Positions 51,527 to 60,497 of a DNA stretch of 64,000 nucleotides are shown piece by piece (the stretch's first letter is position 1; each line of letters begins with the position of its first letter). The DNA is from an uncultured Prevotella sp. GTDB taxonomy: Bacteria; Bacteroidota; Bacteroidia; Bacteroidales; Bacteroidaceae. Position numbers and translations under genes: made by a program. A model generated the notes under the pieces. That model made no database searches, was not told where the DNA came from, and was given only the letters and a program-made list of their open reading frames with translations. The stretch spans positions 434,001 to 498,000 of the forward strand of contig CAAGKM010000030.1 of NCBI GenBank assembly GCA_900770395.1, read 5' to 3'.

Positions 51527-53305
51527 TTATTTCGCAATCTTCTTGCCGTTCACTATATATATGCCGTGTGGCAGCACGTCGATGGATGTGGCGTCAATGC
51601 GCTGTCCGCTCAGGGTGTATATGCCAGCGCGTTTTGTGGCAGGGGCGGCGGTAATGTCGCTGATGTCCGTCACAGTTCCCTTTATTCCGTATGTGGCGTA
51701 ATAACCGCCGTTGGTGAATGGCATGTCGGCTGTCTGTTGTGAACCGTTGTTGCTGAAGATGATGCCTTCGTTGGTGCTTGCTTGTGCCACCTTGTTGCCG
51801 TTCCACGACCATTTCCATACATTGTTTCCGTTGTCGGCCTTGCCTATCTTCTCGCACTTCACTCCCGGCCATTTGTTGGTGGTGTAGTTGCCGGTCTTGT
51901 CCCATCGCCAGCAGTACACGTTGGTCCATGTGCTCGGTGCCTCGAAGAAGGCGCATGTCTCGCCCTCGTCCATTTTGCAGAAGTCGGGTATCTTAAATTC
52001 CGGGTCTTCCACGTCCTTTATCTCGTCGAGTGCGCTGATGTCGGTGCTTGTTGGCACATAATACTTATATGCCGTGCCTTCCATGGCGAGTTTATATCCA
52101 GCGGTGCTTGCTGGAGCGGCATTGCCAAATGCCAGGAGCGCATTGCCTTTCGTTCCTTTTACGTTTAGGATGTATCCGCCAGTGGCGGTGGCTGCGCTCA
52201 CAATCTCGCTCTGACTGTTGATGCCGAGCAGACGGCGCAGCGTGATGAGCTTCTTGATGGCGGTCTTGTACGACTTCCAGTGGGAGATAAATACGCAAGG
52301 TGTGCCGGGCATAGCCAGAATATAGGCATTGGCAGCTTCTACGTTGGCATAGAGCGGGTCGGCACCGTCCTTGCCGCTCGACCCTGTGTCGTGGTTGTCC
52401 ACGAAGGTCACGGCATAACGCTGGTAGTCCTTGTCGGCGGCAAGAGAACTTTGGTTGAGCGCATACCACGCCCCGTTGCCGAATGCTCCCCTGATGCTGT
52501 ATCGCAGTGGAAAGTCGAATGCCGCCGACTGTATTACGCCGTCAACTTTTGTGCCGTTAATCCAGTTTTTCACTACGTTGATGTTGCCGTCCCAGCACTC
52601 GCCCACCGAGAACTGTGGCTTTGCCGAGGTGTTGTATTGTCCAACGTATTTCGCTGCAAATCCTTTCACGAAGTCGTAGCGGAAACCTGTATATCCGAGG
52701 TCGTTGAGCAGGAAGTCAAGATAGGTCTTGACATTGTTCTGCACATTGGCACTGGTGTGGTCGAGGTCACGGCAACCGTCAAAGTCCTCGCCGGTGTCGG
52801 CTGCTCCAGTGACTTTATATCCGGCTTTTTCTGTCTTGCCGCCGTCGTCGCCCTTGCAGATGTCGGCGAGCGTCCATGAGATTGTTTTGCCGTTCCATGT
52901 CTCGGTGGCAAAGTCGCACCAGTTGCTCACTCCAGCCTTATGGTTTATCACCACGTCCTCAATGATGCCTGTGCCTTTTGCCTTGAATGTCTTGATCATT
53001 GAGCGGAGCGCCTCCTCCGAACCGAATGCGCTCTTTTGGTCGAACCAGTAGATGGGGAAATATCCCATATTGCCTGACAACGTGTTACAATAAGCAGAGT
53101 TTGGCACCCATATCAGGCTGAAATACCCGGACAATTCGTCGGCTTGTGATTCAAGGTTCGTCCACTGACTCTCATCAAAGCTGTCCCAGTAGAATCCTTG
53201 TAGCATCACTCCGTTGTAGTTTGCGGGCCATCCCTGTGCCTGTGACTTTATGCTGGCGCAAAACACCAATGTCAGCATTTGCGCAAAAAGTAAAACTTTT
53301 CTCAT
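51527..53305 (-). CDS. Secreted alpha-amylase (GH13) with starch-binding module
   Basis: 592 residues, signal peptide to SQAQ (residue 24). The GH13 barrel (about 30-380) has GFRYDFVKGF with the nucleophile Asp, SVGECWDG with the acid/base Glu and FVDNHDTGSS with the third Asp. A small C-terminal domain follows. Residues about 450-550 (CAFFEAPSTWTNVYCWRWD and KWPGVKCEKIG) are a CBM26-like starch-binding module. The end, GIYTLSGQRIDATSIDVLPH with GIYIVNGKKIAK, is the short sorting-like motif. The enzyme cleaves alpha-1,4-glucan outside the cell. Its promoter resembles that of the GH28 gene. Confidence 0.92.
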   Translation of the reverse strand: MRKVLLFAQMLTLVFCASIKSQAQGWPANYNGVMLQGFYWDSFDESQWTNLESQADELSGYFSLIWVPNSAYCNTLSGNMGYFPIYWFDQKSAFGSEEALRSMIKTFKAKGTGIIEDVVINHKAGVSNWCDFATETWNGKTISWTLADICKGDDGGKTEKAGYKVTGAADTGEDFDGCRDLDHTSANVQNNVKTYLDFLLNDLGYTGFRYDFVKGFAAKYVGQYNTSAKPQFSVGECWDGNINVVKNWINGTKVDGVIQSAAFDFPLRYSIRGAFGNGAWYALNQSSLAADKDYQRYAVTFVDNHDTGSSGKDGADPLYANVEAANAYILAMPGTPCVFISHWKSYKTAIKKLITLRRLLGINSQSEIVSAATATGGYILNVKGTKGNALLAFGNAAPASTAGYKLAMEGTAYKYYVPTSTDISALDEIKDVEDPEFKIPDFCKMDEGETCAFFEAPSTWTNVYCWRWDKTGNYTTNKWPGVKCEKIGKADNGNNVWKWSWNGNKVAQASTNEGIIFSNNGSQQTADMPFTNGGYYATYGIKGTVTDISDITAAPATKRAGIYTLSGQRIDATSIDVLPHGIYIVNGKKIAK

Positions 53306-53324
53306 ACGTTAGTTAATTTTTTGG

Positions 53325-53410
53325 TTATTGTGCAAAGGTAACCATTATTGCACAATAACGGTGTGTTTTACCCTATTTTTGTGTGCCTGTTAATGTGTAA
53401 TCGTTTGCAT
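53325..53410 (-). promoter_or_regulatory. Amylase promoter with inverted repeat and LacI-type operator
   Basis: Minus-strand -7 box TACCTTTG (plus 53333-53340). It is enclosed by a perfect 11-bp inverted repeat, TTATTGTGCAA (53325-53335) and TTGCACAATAA (53348-53358). Upstream at 53396-53409, TGTAATCGTTTGCA matches the LacI/CcpA operator consensus TGNAANCGNTTNCA at all fixed positions. Confidence 0.68.
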
Positions 53411-53514
53411 TCTGTAGCTTTATTTATCCCCCAAGACAGAAAAGATATTTTACCCCGCAGGCTCGTCAGTCGTAGCTGTTACGCATAAAAAAGTTTTTTC
53501 GGCGTTTTATCTTC

Positions 53515-53651
53515 CATCTTCCACTTTTGGGGCTTAATCCGTTAATCCACAGCGGGTTAACAGAGTGGAAGATGAGGTGGAAGATGAATTCATCTTCCAC
53601 TCCTCAGTGAGTAGTCGCCTAAGGCTCAGCTGCTTGGCATGGTGGAAGATG
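53515..53651. repeat. Five copies of GTGGAAGATG in both orientations
   Basis: CATCTTCCAC at 53515 and 53591; GTGGAAGATG at 53565, 53577 and 53642. The copies at 53577-53600 meet head to head and form a perfect 24-bp palindrome centred on an EcoRI-like GAATTC. No gene is visible in the 53306-53941 region apart from promoters. Confidence 0.75.
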
Positions 53652-53667
53652 ATTTGTGGGGCGTTTC

Positions 53668-53760
53668 CATCCGTCTCTCCATCTGAGACTCCCTGTCTCT
53701 CGCCCTGAGACTCTCTGTCTCTCCGTGAGAGACGCACCGTCTCAGGTGGAGAGACGGATG
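53668..53760. repeat. Large inverted repeat with 22-bp arms and inner direct repeats
   Basis: Arms 53668-53689 and 53739-53760 match with one G-T difference (core CCGTCTCTCC and GGAGAGACGG). Between them the unit CTGAGACTC-Y-CTGTCTCT is repeated twice and a small GTCTCTC/GAGAGAC hairpin occurs. Possibly a mobile palindromic unit or a strong RNA structure. Confidence 0.75.
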
Positions 53761-53884
53761 CTGAAACCCGCCACCGCATTTTTTTTCATCAGCTCTTTTG
53801 TATGCAACATTCAGGTAAAAAGTGAAACACCACGTTTAAGGGTACTCCCGTTCGATAAAAAAATATTAAAAAATCTTTTTATAT

Positions 53885-53915
53885 TTTGTTTTATGCTCAC
53901 TTATTCGTACCTTTG
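53885..53915 (+). promoter_or_regulatory. Full Bacteroidales promoter for the GH67 gene
   Basis: TTTG (53885-53888), 19 bp spacer, TACCTTTG (53908-53915): a complete match to the -33/-7 consensus, 26 bp before the ATG. Confidence 0.75.
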
Positions 53916-53941
53916 TCGATAAAAAAAACTAAACCTTGAAT

Positions 53942-55849
53942 ATGAAACGACTATTATTTTCGGCGGTATTGATTATTGCAGCCATTATCGGCAGGGCAGA
54001 GGACGGTTCGCGCCTGTGGCTCCGCCTGGATGCCGGCAATGTGGTGACCAATGTGGAGATTGGCACTGGAGTTAGGAAATCGCAGACTGTCAGGATTGCA
54101 GTGGAAGAGCTGCAGTGGAGCGGCATAGGCAGGCAGATAAGGTTTGCGCACGACAAGGACATGACTGCCGAGGCATACAGCATAAAGGTTGCCGACGGAG
54201 CGGTGACCATTCAGGCATCTACTGCCAACGGACTGCTATATGGAGCCTATGCGCTTATCCGCCAGCACTCCACGGGCGGCATTCACGATGAGCTGAGCGC
54301 GCCGGCGTTCGCGCTGCGCATGCTCAACCATTGGGACAACCCCGACCTCTCTGTGGAGCGAGGCTATGCCGGCAAGAGTATCTTCAAGTGGGAGGAAATC
54401 GACAGTCGCGGCAGAATGAGCGACAGCTTGAAGGCGCGCCTTGTGCAGTATGCCCGTGCCAATGCCTCGATAGGCATCAATGCCACTGTGCTCAACAATG
54501 TCAACGCCTCGCCGACAATCCTGTCAGACATATATATAAATAAGGTACGAGCGATAGCCGACATACTCCGTCCTTATGGCATTACGGTGTATCTGTCGGT
54601 GAACTTTGCCACGCCGAAGGTGCTGGGAGGGCTCGCCACTGCCGATCCGCTCGACGCCCAGGTGCAAAAGTGGTGGAAGGACAAGGCAAAGGAGATATAC
54701 AGGAAGATTCCCGACTTTGGCGGTTTCTTGGTGAAAGCCAACAGCGAGGGACAGCCTGGTCCCGGCGACTACGGGCGCAGCCATGCTGAGGGAGCCAACA
54801 CTCTGGCTGCCGCTTTGCAGCCATATAAGGGCAAGGTGATATGGCGCTGCTTTGTGTATGGCAACCACAAGGGTGAGGACCGCGTGATGCAGGCGATAAA
54901 CGAGTTCCGCGACACTGACGGCAAGTTCCTGCCCAACGTTATCCTTCAGGCAAAGAACGGTCCGCTCGACTTCCAGCCCCGTGAGCCTTATGCTCCCATA
55001 TTCGACTTCATAAAGCACACCCCGATGGCCGCCGAGCTGCAAATCACCCAGGAATATCTCGGGCAGAGCCGCCATCTGGTGTATCTTGCCCCCATGTGGC
55101 AGGAGTTCTTCTCCTTTGTGGCTCCCAAGTCATTGGTGATGGTTGCAGGAGTGGCGAACATAGGCGACGATGCCAACTGGTGCGGTCATCATTTCTCGCA
55201 GGCAAACTGGTATGCTTTCGGACGTATGGCATGGAATCCCAATCTCGACAGCCGCACCATTGCCGACGAGTGGCTGAAGCAGACTTTCACCAAGGATGAG
55301 GCTTTCGTGAAGCCTGTGGCTCAGCTGATGATGGACAGCCGCGAGGCTTGCGTAAACTATATGATGCCCCTCGGACTGCACCACATATTCAAGGCTGACC
55401 ATCACTACGGTCCGGAGCCCGACGGCAATCAGGCTCACTTCCCCATGGAGTGGCGCCCCGTTTACTATCACAAGGCTGATGCCAACGGTATTGGCTTCAA
55501 CCGCAGCACTCACGGCGGTACCGGCGCAACACAGCAGTACCGTGAGCCGTTCCGCTCACTATACGATGATGTCAGGACCTGTCCCGAGGAATATCTCCTG
55601 TGGTTCCATCATCTGCCGTGGACCCACACCATGAAGAGCGGTCGCTCGCTGTGGGACGAGATGTGCCACCTATATAATAAAGGTGTGGACGAGGTGACTA
55701 CATATCCTGGACGCTGGGCTGCCGTGCGCGGATATGTTGATGAGCAGCGCTGGGAGGAGGTGAACAGCCGCATCGCCCATCAGGTGGAGAACGCCAAGGA
55801 GTGGCGCAATGCCTGCGTAGGTTACTTTGGCTCAATGTTCAGTGATTAG
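53942..55849 (+). CDS. Alpha-glucuronidase (GH67)
   Basis: 635 residues from ATG 53942 (a TTG two codons upstream is less likely). Signal peptide to about residue 19 (IIGRAEDGS). N-terminal GH20b-like domain, then the barrel with FALRMLNHWDNPDLSVERGY, GGFLVKANSEGQPGPGDYGR and ELQITQEYLGQSRHLVYLAP, all hallmarks of GH67; the helical C-terminal domain has HHLPWTHTMKSGRSLWDEMC. It removes 4-O-methylglucuronic acid from xylo-oligosaccharides. No xylanase is seen nearby in the window. Confidence 0.92.
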   Translation: MKRLLFSAVLIIAAIIGRAEDGSRLWLRLDAGNVVTNVEIGTGVRKSQTVRIAVEELQWSGIGRQIRFAHDKDMTAEAYSIKVADGAVTIQASTANGLLYGAYALIRQHSTGGIHDELSAPAFALRMLNHWDNPDLSVERGYAGKSIFKWEEIDSRGRMSDSLKARLVQYARANASIGINATVLNNVNASPTILSDIYINKVRAIADILRPYGITVYLSVNFATPKVLGGLATADPLDAQVQKWWKDKAKEIYRKIPDFGGFLVKANSEGQPGPGDYGRSHAEGANTLAAALQPYKGKVIWRCFVYGNHKGEDRVMQAINEFRDTDGKFLPNVILQAKNGPLDFQPREPYAPIFDFIKHTPMAAELQITQEYLGQSRHLVYLAPMWQEFFSFVAPKSLVMVAGVANIGDDANWCGHHFSQANWYAFGRMAWNPNLDSRTIADEWLKQTFTKDEAFVKPVAQLMMDSREACVNYMMPLGLHHIFKADHHYGPEPDGNQAHFPMEWRPVYYHKADANGIGFNRSTHGGTGATQQYREPFRSLYDDVRTCPEEYLLWFHHLPWTHTMKSGRSLWDEMCHLYNKGVDEVTTYPGRWAAVRGYVDEQRWEEVNSRIAHQVENAKEWRNACVGYFGSMFSD

Positions 55850-55855
55850 TGTTAA

Positions 55856-56449
55856 GTGAAAAGGAAACAAGATTTGTTTGAGGTGCCGGGTGGTGAGACC
55901 CGGGTACTGTTGCACACATGCTGCGCCCCGTGTTCGAGTGCCATCATCGAGTGTATGATGCAGCATGGCGTTACTCCCGTGATATACTATTGCAATCCAA
56001 ATATCTGGCCCGAGGAGGAGTACAATATCCGCAAGAATGAATGTACCCGCTATGCGCAGTCGTTGGGATTGGAGATTATTGATGCCGACTACGACCACGG
56101 CACATGGCTGTGCCGTATGGAGGGGCTGGAGAATGAGCCCGAGCGCGGCGGTCGCTGTCTGCGCTGTTTCAAGATGCGGCTTGTTGAGACAGCACGTTAT
56201 GCCCATGAGCATGGATTTAAGGTTATCACCACCACTCTTGCCTCAAGCCGCTGGAAAAGTCTCGCCCAGATAGAGGAGACGGGGCATTATGCAGAGACGC
56301 TCTATCCAGATGTCACCTTTTGGGCGCATAATTGGCGCAAGGGCGGTCTGCAGGAGCGCCGCAACGCTATCATCCGTGAGTATGGCTTTTATAATCAGCA
56401 GTATTGCGGCTGTGAGTTCAGCCAACGTGATACAATTAATAACAAATAG
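55856..56449 (+). CDS. queH: Epoxyqueuosine reductase QueH
   Basis: 197 residues with a GTG start at 55856, six bases after the GH67 stop. The DUF208 signatures are present: LLHTCCAPCSSAIIE with the Cys pair, NPNIWPEEEYNIRKNE, RCLRCFKMRL with CxxC, ITTTLASSRWKSLAQI and YCGCEFSQ. It reduces epoxyqueuosine to queuosine in tRNA in place of QueG. Being adjacent to sugar hydrolases is probably coincidental. A strong terminator covers its stop codon. Confidence 0.9.
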   Translation: MKRKQDLFEVPGGETRVLLHTCCAPCSSAIIECMMQHGVTPVIYYCNPNIWPEEEYNIRKNECTRYAQSLGLEIIDADYDHGTWLCRMEGLENEPERGGRCLRCFKMRLVETARYAHEHGFKVITTTLASSRWKSLAQIEETGHYAETLYPDVTFWAHNWRKGGLQERRNAIIREYGFYNQQYCGCEFSQRDTINNK

Positions 56450-56479
56450 GCGATTGGATGCTTCCAATCGCCTATTTGT
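56442..56479. terminator. Strong hairpin between queH and the GH28 gene
   Basis: Arms 56442-56458 and 56463-56479, perfect 17-bp stem with a 4-nt loop TGCT. T-rich sequence follows on the plus strand (TTTTCTTT). It separates convergent genes and may serve both. Confidence 0.9.
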
Positions 56480-56489
56480 TTTCTTTACT

Positions 56490-57827
56490 TTACTTTATTG
56501 TCACGTTCTTCGTGGTGGTGTTCTTGATTACCGTGTCTGAGAACGCCTTTTTCTCATCGTTCACATTGATGTTCTCGAAGTGGAAGTCGGAGATGTCATA
56601 TTTGTCCGACGTTCCCACGTCGAAGAAGTTGCGGCAGTCCATCCTGATGTCTTTCAGCACCACGTTGTGGCAGCGGCTCAGCGGCATGTCGGGACGGTTG
56701 TCGAGCTTGAAGAACTGCGTCCAGGGGCGGATAACGAGGAAGCTGCCCGTCTTGCCTGTGAAGTTCTCCACCCTGACGTATTCGTAGTGCTGCGGTGTGT
56801 CGGGGCGCATCTTGAACCATATCACTCGGTTGGCGCTCTTGGCGGTGCAGTTGCGCATAATGATGTTGCGGTCGTGCACGCTCTCGCTGCCTAAAGTCAG
56901 GCAGCCATGCACGGTTCCGTAGTTGCAGCCGTCTATGAGCACTCGCTCGCAGGGACCGTTGGTCTCATCCTGATCGGCAAATGTTCCCTTGCCGCCTTTA
57001 AGCACTACGGCGTCATCATTTACATTCATGTAGCAGCCGCTCACGAGCACATCGCTGCATACGTCGATGTCGATGGCGTCGCTGCTCGGAGCCTTCAGTC
57101 CCGATGTAGGGGCGTAGATGTAGCAGTCGAGGAAGCGCACATGGTCGCAGCGGTAGATGTGGTTGGTCCAGAACGGGCTGTTGATGAGGCGCACGTCCTG
57201 CACAGTCACGTTCTTGCAGTTGCTCAGGTATGTCAGTCGGGGGCGCTGCGCGTCCTTGTTTGTACACTCGCGGTTCCATTGGCGGCGAATCCAGAATTCA
57301 TTCCAGTAGTGATAACCATTGCCGTTGATTGTTCCCTTGCCGCTGATTGTGAAACCGTCCAGACTGTCGGCATTGATAAGTGCGGTGAAATATTTGCATG
57401 TCTGTCCCTCGATGCGGGTCATGGCTATGGGAAAGTCGGCTATGCGCTCGCTGCCCTTGATGGTGCCGCTTTCGGCAACGTGCAGATGGGTGCCAGGCTT
57501 GAAGAACAGTGCACCTGTGAGGTATGTTCCCTGTGGAATAACCACCACACCGCCGCCGTCAGCGGCTGCGCGGTCAATGACAGCTTGTATCTTGGCTGTC
57601 TGCATCACGGTGCTGTCGCTAACCACTCCGTAGTCGGTGATTACATACTGCTTGCCGAGAGTTCTCACGTCCACCTTTGTGCGGTCCATGAACCATTTGT
57701 CCATCACTGTGCCGTCGGGCCACAAATCTTTCTTCTCTTTCTTGGCTGCCACTGGCGCTGCCAGTGAGAACATATAAAGCACCATGAGGGAGAAAGCTCC
57801 TGCTGTAAATAGTTTATTTGTTTTCAT
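56490..57827 (-). CDS. Polygalacturonase / rhamnogalacturonase-type GH28
   Basis: 445 residues with a signal peptide (LAAPVAA, residue 28). Right-handed parallel helix with many Asn/Gly turns. Active-site motifs: PSSDAIDIDVC (about 250), NVNDDAVVLKGG (the Asp pair), LTLGSESVHD and VIWFKMRPDT. The GSE and FKM variants replace the GHG and RIK of polygalacturonases and are seen in rhamnogalacturonan-type members. The neighbouring GH2, GH105 and GH106 genes also point to pectin side-chain or backbone degradation. Transcription comes from a promoter like the amylase one. Confidence 0.9.
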   Translation of the reverse strand: MKTNKLFTAGAFSLMVLYMFSLAAPVAAKKEKKDLWPDGTVMDKWFMDRTKVDVRTLGKQYVITDYGVVSDSTVMQTAKIQAVIDRAAADGGGVVVIPQGTYLTGALFFKPGTHLHVAESGTIKGSERIADFPIAMTRIEGQTCKYFTALINADSLDGFTISGKGTINGNGYHYWNEFWIRRQWNRECTNKDAQRPRLTYLSNCKNVTVQDVRLINSPFWTNHIYRCDHVRFLDCYIYAPTSGLKAPSSDAIDIDVCSDVLVSGCYMNVNDDAVVLKGGKGTFADQDETNGPCERVLIDGCNYGTVHGCLTLGSESVHDRNIIMRNCTAKSANRVIWFKMRPDTPQHYEYVRVENFTGKTGSFLVIRPWTQFFKLDNRPDMPLSRCHNVVLKDIRMDCRNFFDVGTSDKYDISDFHFENINVNDEKKAFSDTVIKNTTTKNVTIK

Positions 57828-57844
57828 ATTTTTTTATTGTGCTG

Positions 57845-57920
57845 CAAAGTTAAATAATTTTGTGCAATAAACATATAAAAAGCGGTATTTTATACAAGGA
57901 AATATATGTAATCGTTTGCG
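57845..57920 (-). promoter_or_regulatory. GH28 promoter with LacI-type operator
   Basis: Minus-strand TAACTTTG (plus 57845-57852), with TTATTGTGC (57835-57843) and TTGTGCAATAA (57860-57870) around it. TGTAATCGTTTGCG at 57907-57920 matches the LacI consensus at all but the last base. Its distance from the -7 box (55 bp) is nearly the same as at the amylase gene (56 bp). Confidence 0.65.
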
Positions 57921-58013
57921 TTTATCGTGACATGACAGATGCAAGAACAACAAAATATGTTAAAAGAGAGAATATCTGCAAATACTCACGACTTTATCTG
58001 AAATATTTTGTTT

Positions 58014-58021
58014 AATTTTGT
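58014..58021 (+). promoter_or_regulatory. Promoter -7 box for the GH2 operon
   Basis: TAATTTTG, 73 bp before the GH2 start. No clear -33 TTTG at the usual distance. Confidence 0.5.
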
Positions 58022-58094
58022 AGTGCAAAGTGCGATATCAGATTAAAAAACAAACGGCTTTGACTTAAAAATTAACAACAATCATAAAACAAAC

Positions 58095-60467
58095 ATGAGG
58101 CATAAAAGACTTTTTATGGCTGTGCTGGCTATCACCATGTCACTTGTCTCAAATGCCGGCAGAATAAAGACATGCATCAACTCAAACTGGGAGTTCCGCC
58201 GTGCCGACTCAGAACAGTGGCAAAAAGTGAATCTTCCACACGACTATCAGATTAGCCAGCCATGGGTGGCGCCTGATGCCTCGGAGCGTCCCGACAACAG
58301 CGACGTGGCAAGCAACGTGAGGGCGCGGCTCAGCGCAAGAGGATTTAAGGAAATGGGAGAGGGAACCTACCGCAAAATGCTCACACTGCCCGACTCACTT
58401 CGTGGCAAGCGCATCTTTCTCGACTTCGAGGGCATGATGCTTGTGGGTGACGTGTATCTTAACGGCGGTCGTATAGGAGGCACGGACTACGGTTATGTAG
58501 GCTTTGAGATTGACATCACGAAACAGGTGAAATGGGGCATGGTTAATGAGCTTATCGTGAAATGCAGCACCATGCAGCCACAAAACTCACGCTGGTATAC
58601 TGGCGGAGGTCTGTTCCGCAACGTGCATATCATAACCACCGACCCGCATAACTATTTCTCGCGTCATCCGCTGAAAATCACCACCGAGAACAACAAGACT
58701 GTCAGTATTCAGGCAGAGATTGCATACCAGCAGCGAGGACGTGACACCCTGAACGTGCTGACCCGCATTATCGACGCACAAGGCAATGAGGTGGCATGCA
58801 CCACAACACCCGTGGCATTCATCAGCTCACAACGCGTAAAAGAATATCCGCTCAATGACATTACACTCAACAATCCACATCTGTGGGACTGCGATACACC
58901 TTATTTATATACAGCTGAGGTAAGTCTGCTCCGCCACGATGGAAGTGTAGCCGACAAAGTGACCCGGCATTTCGGAGTGCGGACAGTGGAATATTCTCCA
59001 GAATATGGCATGAGGCTCAACGGGCGGAAGGTGCTGCTCAAGGGTATTGCCAACCACCACACTCTTGGAGCACTTGGAGCAGCGGTATATCCGCGCGCCA
59101 TTGAAAAGCGAATACAATTGCTCAAGCAGTTTGGAGTGAACCACATACGTACATCACATAACCCATACAGCGAGTCATTCCTCGACCTTTGTGACAAGTA
59201 CGGAATACTTGTATGCGATGAGCTTTACGACAAATGGACCACACAATATTCCGGCGGGAGAGAAGACTGGCAGAGTCTTTGGCAGAAAGACATCCCTGAG
59301 TTTATCAAACGCGACCGCAATCATCCGTCGGTTGTGATGTGGAGCCTCGGCAACGAGCTGCAGCAGATATGGAACCTGCCTTTCCACGACTGGGGAGTAA
59401 CTATATACAAGATGCAGCGTGAGTTGTTGCACCGTTATGACACCACCCGCCCTGTTACTGTTGCCATGCATCCACGTTACCGTGATTATGATAATCCTGA
59501 GCTACCAGCTCCGTTGGCAAGAGCCACCGACATTGCCTCATACAACTACCGTTATATGTACTTTCCAGGCGACAGTGAGCGTTATCCATACATGAAGTTC
59601 TACCAGAGCGAGGCAAGCACAGCCGCCATGGGGCAGAACTATTTCGAGATGAATCTTGACAAGGTGGTGGGACTTGCATACTGGGGGGCAATCGACTATC
59701 TCGGTGAGTCGCAGGGATGGCCTGAGAAAGGCTGGGCACAGGGCGTGTTTTACATTTCACTCGACCCAAAACCCAAAGCGTACTATATGAAAAGTTTCTT
59801 CAGCGATGAGCCTGTGACCCACATCGGCATCATTGAGAAGGGTGGCAACGGAGGTATGTGGAATGGCATAAAGACCAGCAATGCCCTGATGAGTGAGAGC
59901 TGGAACCGTGAAGCAGGAACAAAATGCGACATAGTGACCTACACCAATGCCGACGAGGTGGAGCTGACGCTCAACGGCAAGAGTCTCGGAGTGAGAAAGA
60001 ACCCAAAGGAAGATGCAAAGACGCGCAATCAGATATGCTGGAACGGCATTGCTTATGCGCCTGGCATATTAGAGGCAATAGGTAAGACCAACGGCAAGAT
60101 TGTGTCGCGCCATAAAATTGAGACAACAGGAAAAGCCATAAGACTCAACGCTACAACCGACAATGCCAACTGGAAAGCTGACGGTCAGGACCTTCAGCAC
60201 GTATGTGTCAATGCTGTTGACAGCAAGGGGCGCCGCGTGTTTGATGCAGACGACAGACTGACCTTCAGCATCGAGGGTGACGCACAGATTGTGGCTGTCG
60301 TAAATGGCAACATCGCATCAAATGAAGACTTCGTTACTGACGCGCGTCAACTGTGGCTCGGACAAGCCGTGGTTATACTCCGTGCAGGAGAGAATGCCTC
60401 AAACGTGACGCTGAGGATAACAAGCGACAAATACAAAACTGTGACTCTTAAGCTTAAAACCATCTAA
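58095..60467 (+). CDS. GH2 beta-galactosidase / beta-glycosidase
   Basis: 790 residues with signal peptide (SNAG, residue 22). Jelly-roll domain about 25-185 (NWEFRRADSEQWQKVNLPHD), immunoglobulin-like domain to about 290, TIM barrel to about 575 with acid/base Glu421 in WSLGNELQQ and nucleophile Glu506 in KFYQSEAST, then two C-terminal beta domains (DEVELTLNGKSLGVRKNPKE). Beta-galactosidase activity is most probable given the pectin context; beta-glucuronidase or others are possible. It starts the plus-strand operon with GH105 and GH106. Confidence 0.9.
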   Translation: MRHKRLFMAVLAITMSLVSNAGRIKTCINSNWEFRRADSEQWQKVNLPHDYQISQPWVAPDASERPDNSDVASNVRARLSARGFKEMGEGTYRKMLTLPDSLRGKRIFLDFEGMMLVGDVYLNGGRIGGTDYGYVGFEIDITKQVKWGMVNELIVKCSTMQPQNSRWYTGGGLFRNVHIITTDPHNYFSRHPLKITTENNKTVSIQAEIAYQQRGRDTLNVLTRIIDAQGNEVACTTTPVAFISSQRVKEYPLNDITLNNPHLWDCDTPYLYTAEVSLLRHDGSVADKVTRHFGVRTVEYSPEYGMRLNGRKVLLKGIANHHTLGALGAAVYPRAIEKRIQLLKQFGVNHIRTSHNPYSESFLDLCDKYGILVCDELYDKWTTQYSGGREDWQSLWQKDIPEFIKRDRNHPSVVMWSLGNELQQIWNLPFHDWGVTIYKMQRELLHRYDTTRPVTVAMHPRYRDYDNPELPAPLARATDIASYNYRYMYFPGDSERYPYMKFYQSEASTAAMGQNYFEMNLDKVVGLAYWGAIDYLGESQGWPEKGWAQGVFYISLDPKPKAYYMKSFFSDEPVTHIGIIEKGGNGGMWNGIKTSNALMSESWNREAGTKCDIVTYTNADEVELTLNGKSLGVRKNPKEDAKTRNQICWNGIAYAPGILEAIGKTNGKIVSRHKIETTGKAIRLNATTDNANWKADGQDLQHVCVNAVDSKGRRVFDADDRLTFSIEGDAQIVAVVNGNIASNEDFVTDARQLWLGQAVVILRAGENASNVTLRITSDKYKTVTLKLKTI

Positions 60468-60497
60468 AAAAATACAAGATAAAAACAAATAAGAAAT

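Noticed and set aside
55856..56449. GH67-queH as a functional operon
   Set aside because: They are only 6 bp apart and may share a transcript, but tRNA queuosine and glucuronoxylan have no known link; I treat it as positional.
56907..57767. 286-codon plus-strand frame opposite GH28
   Set aside because: Shadow frame; Val/Ala/His-rich with no family match.
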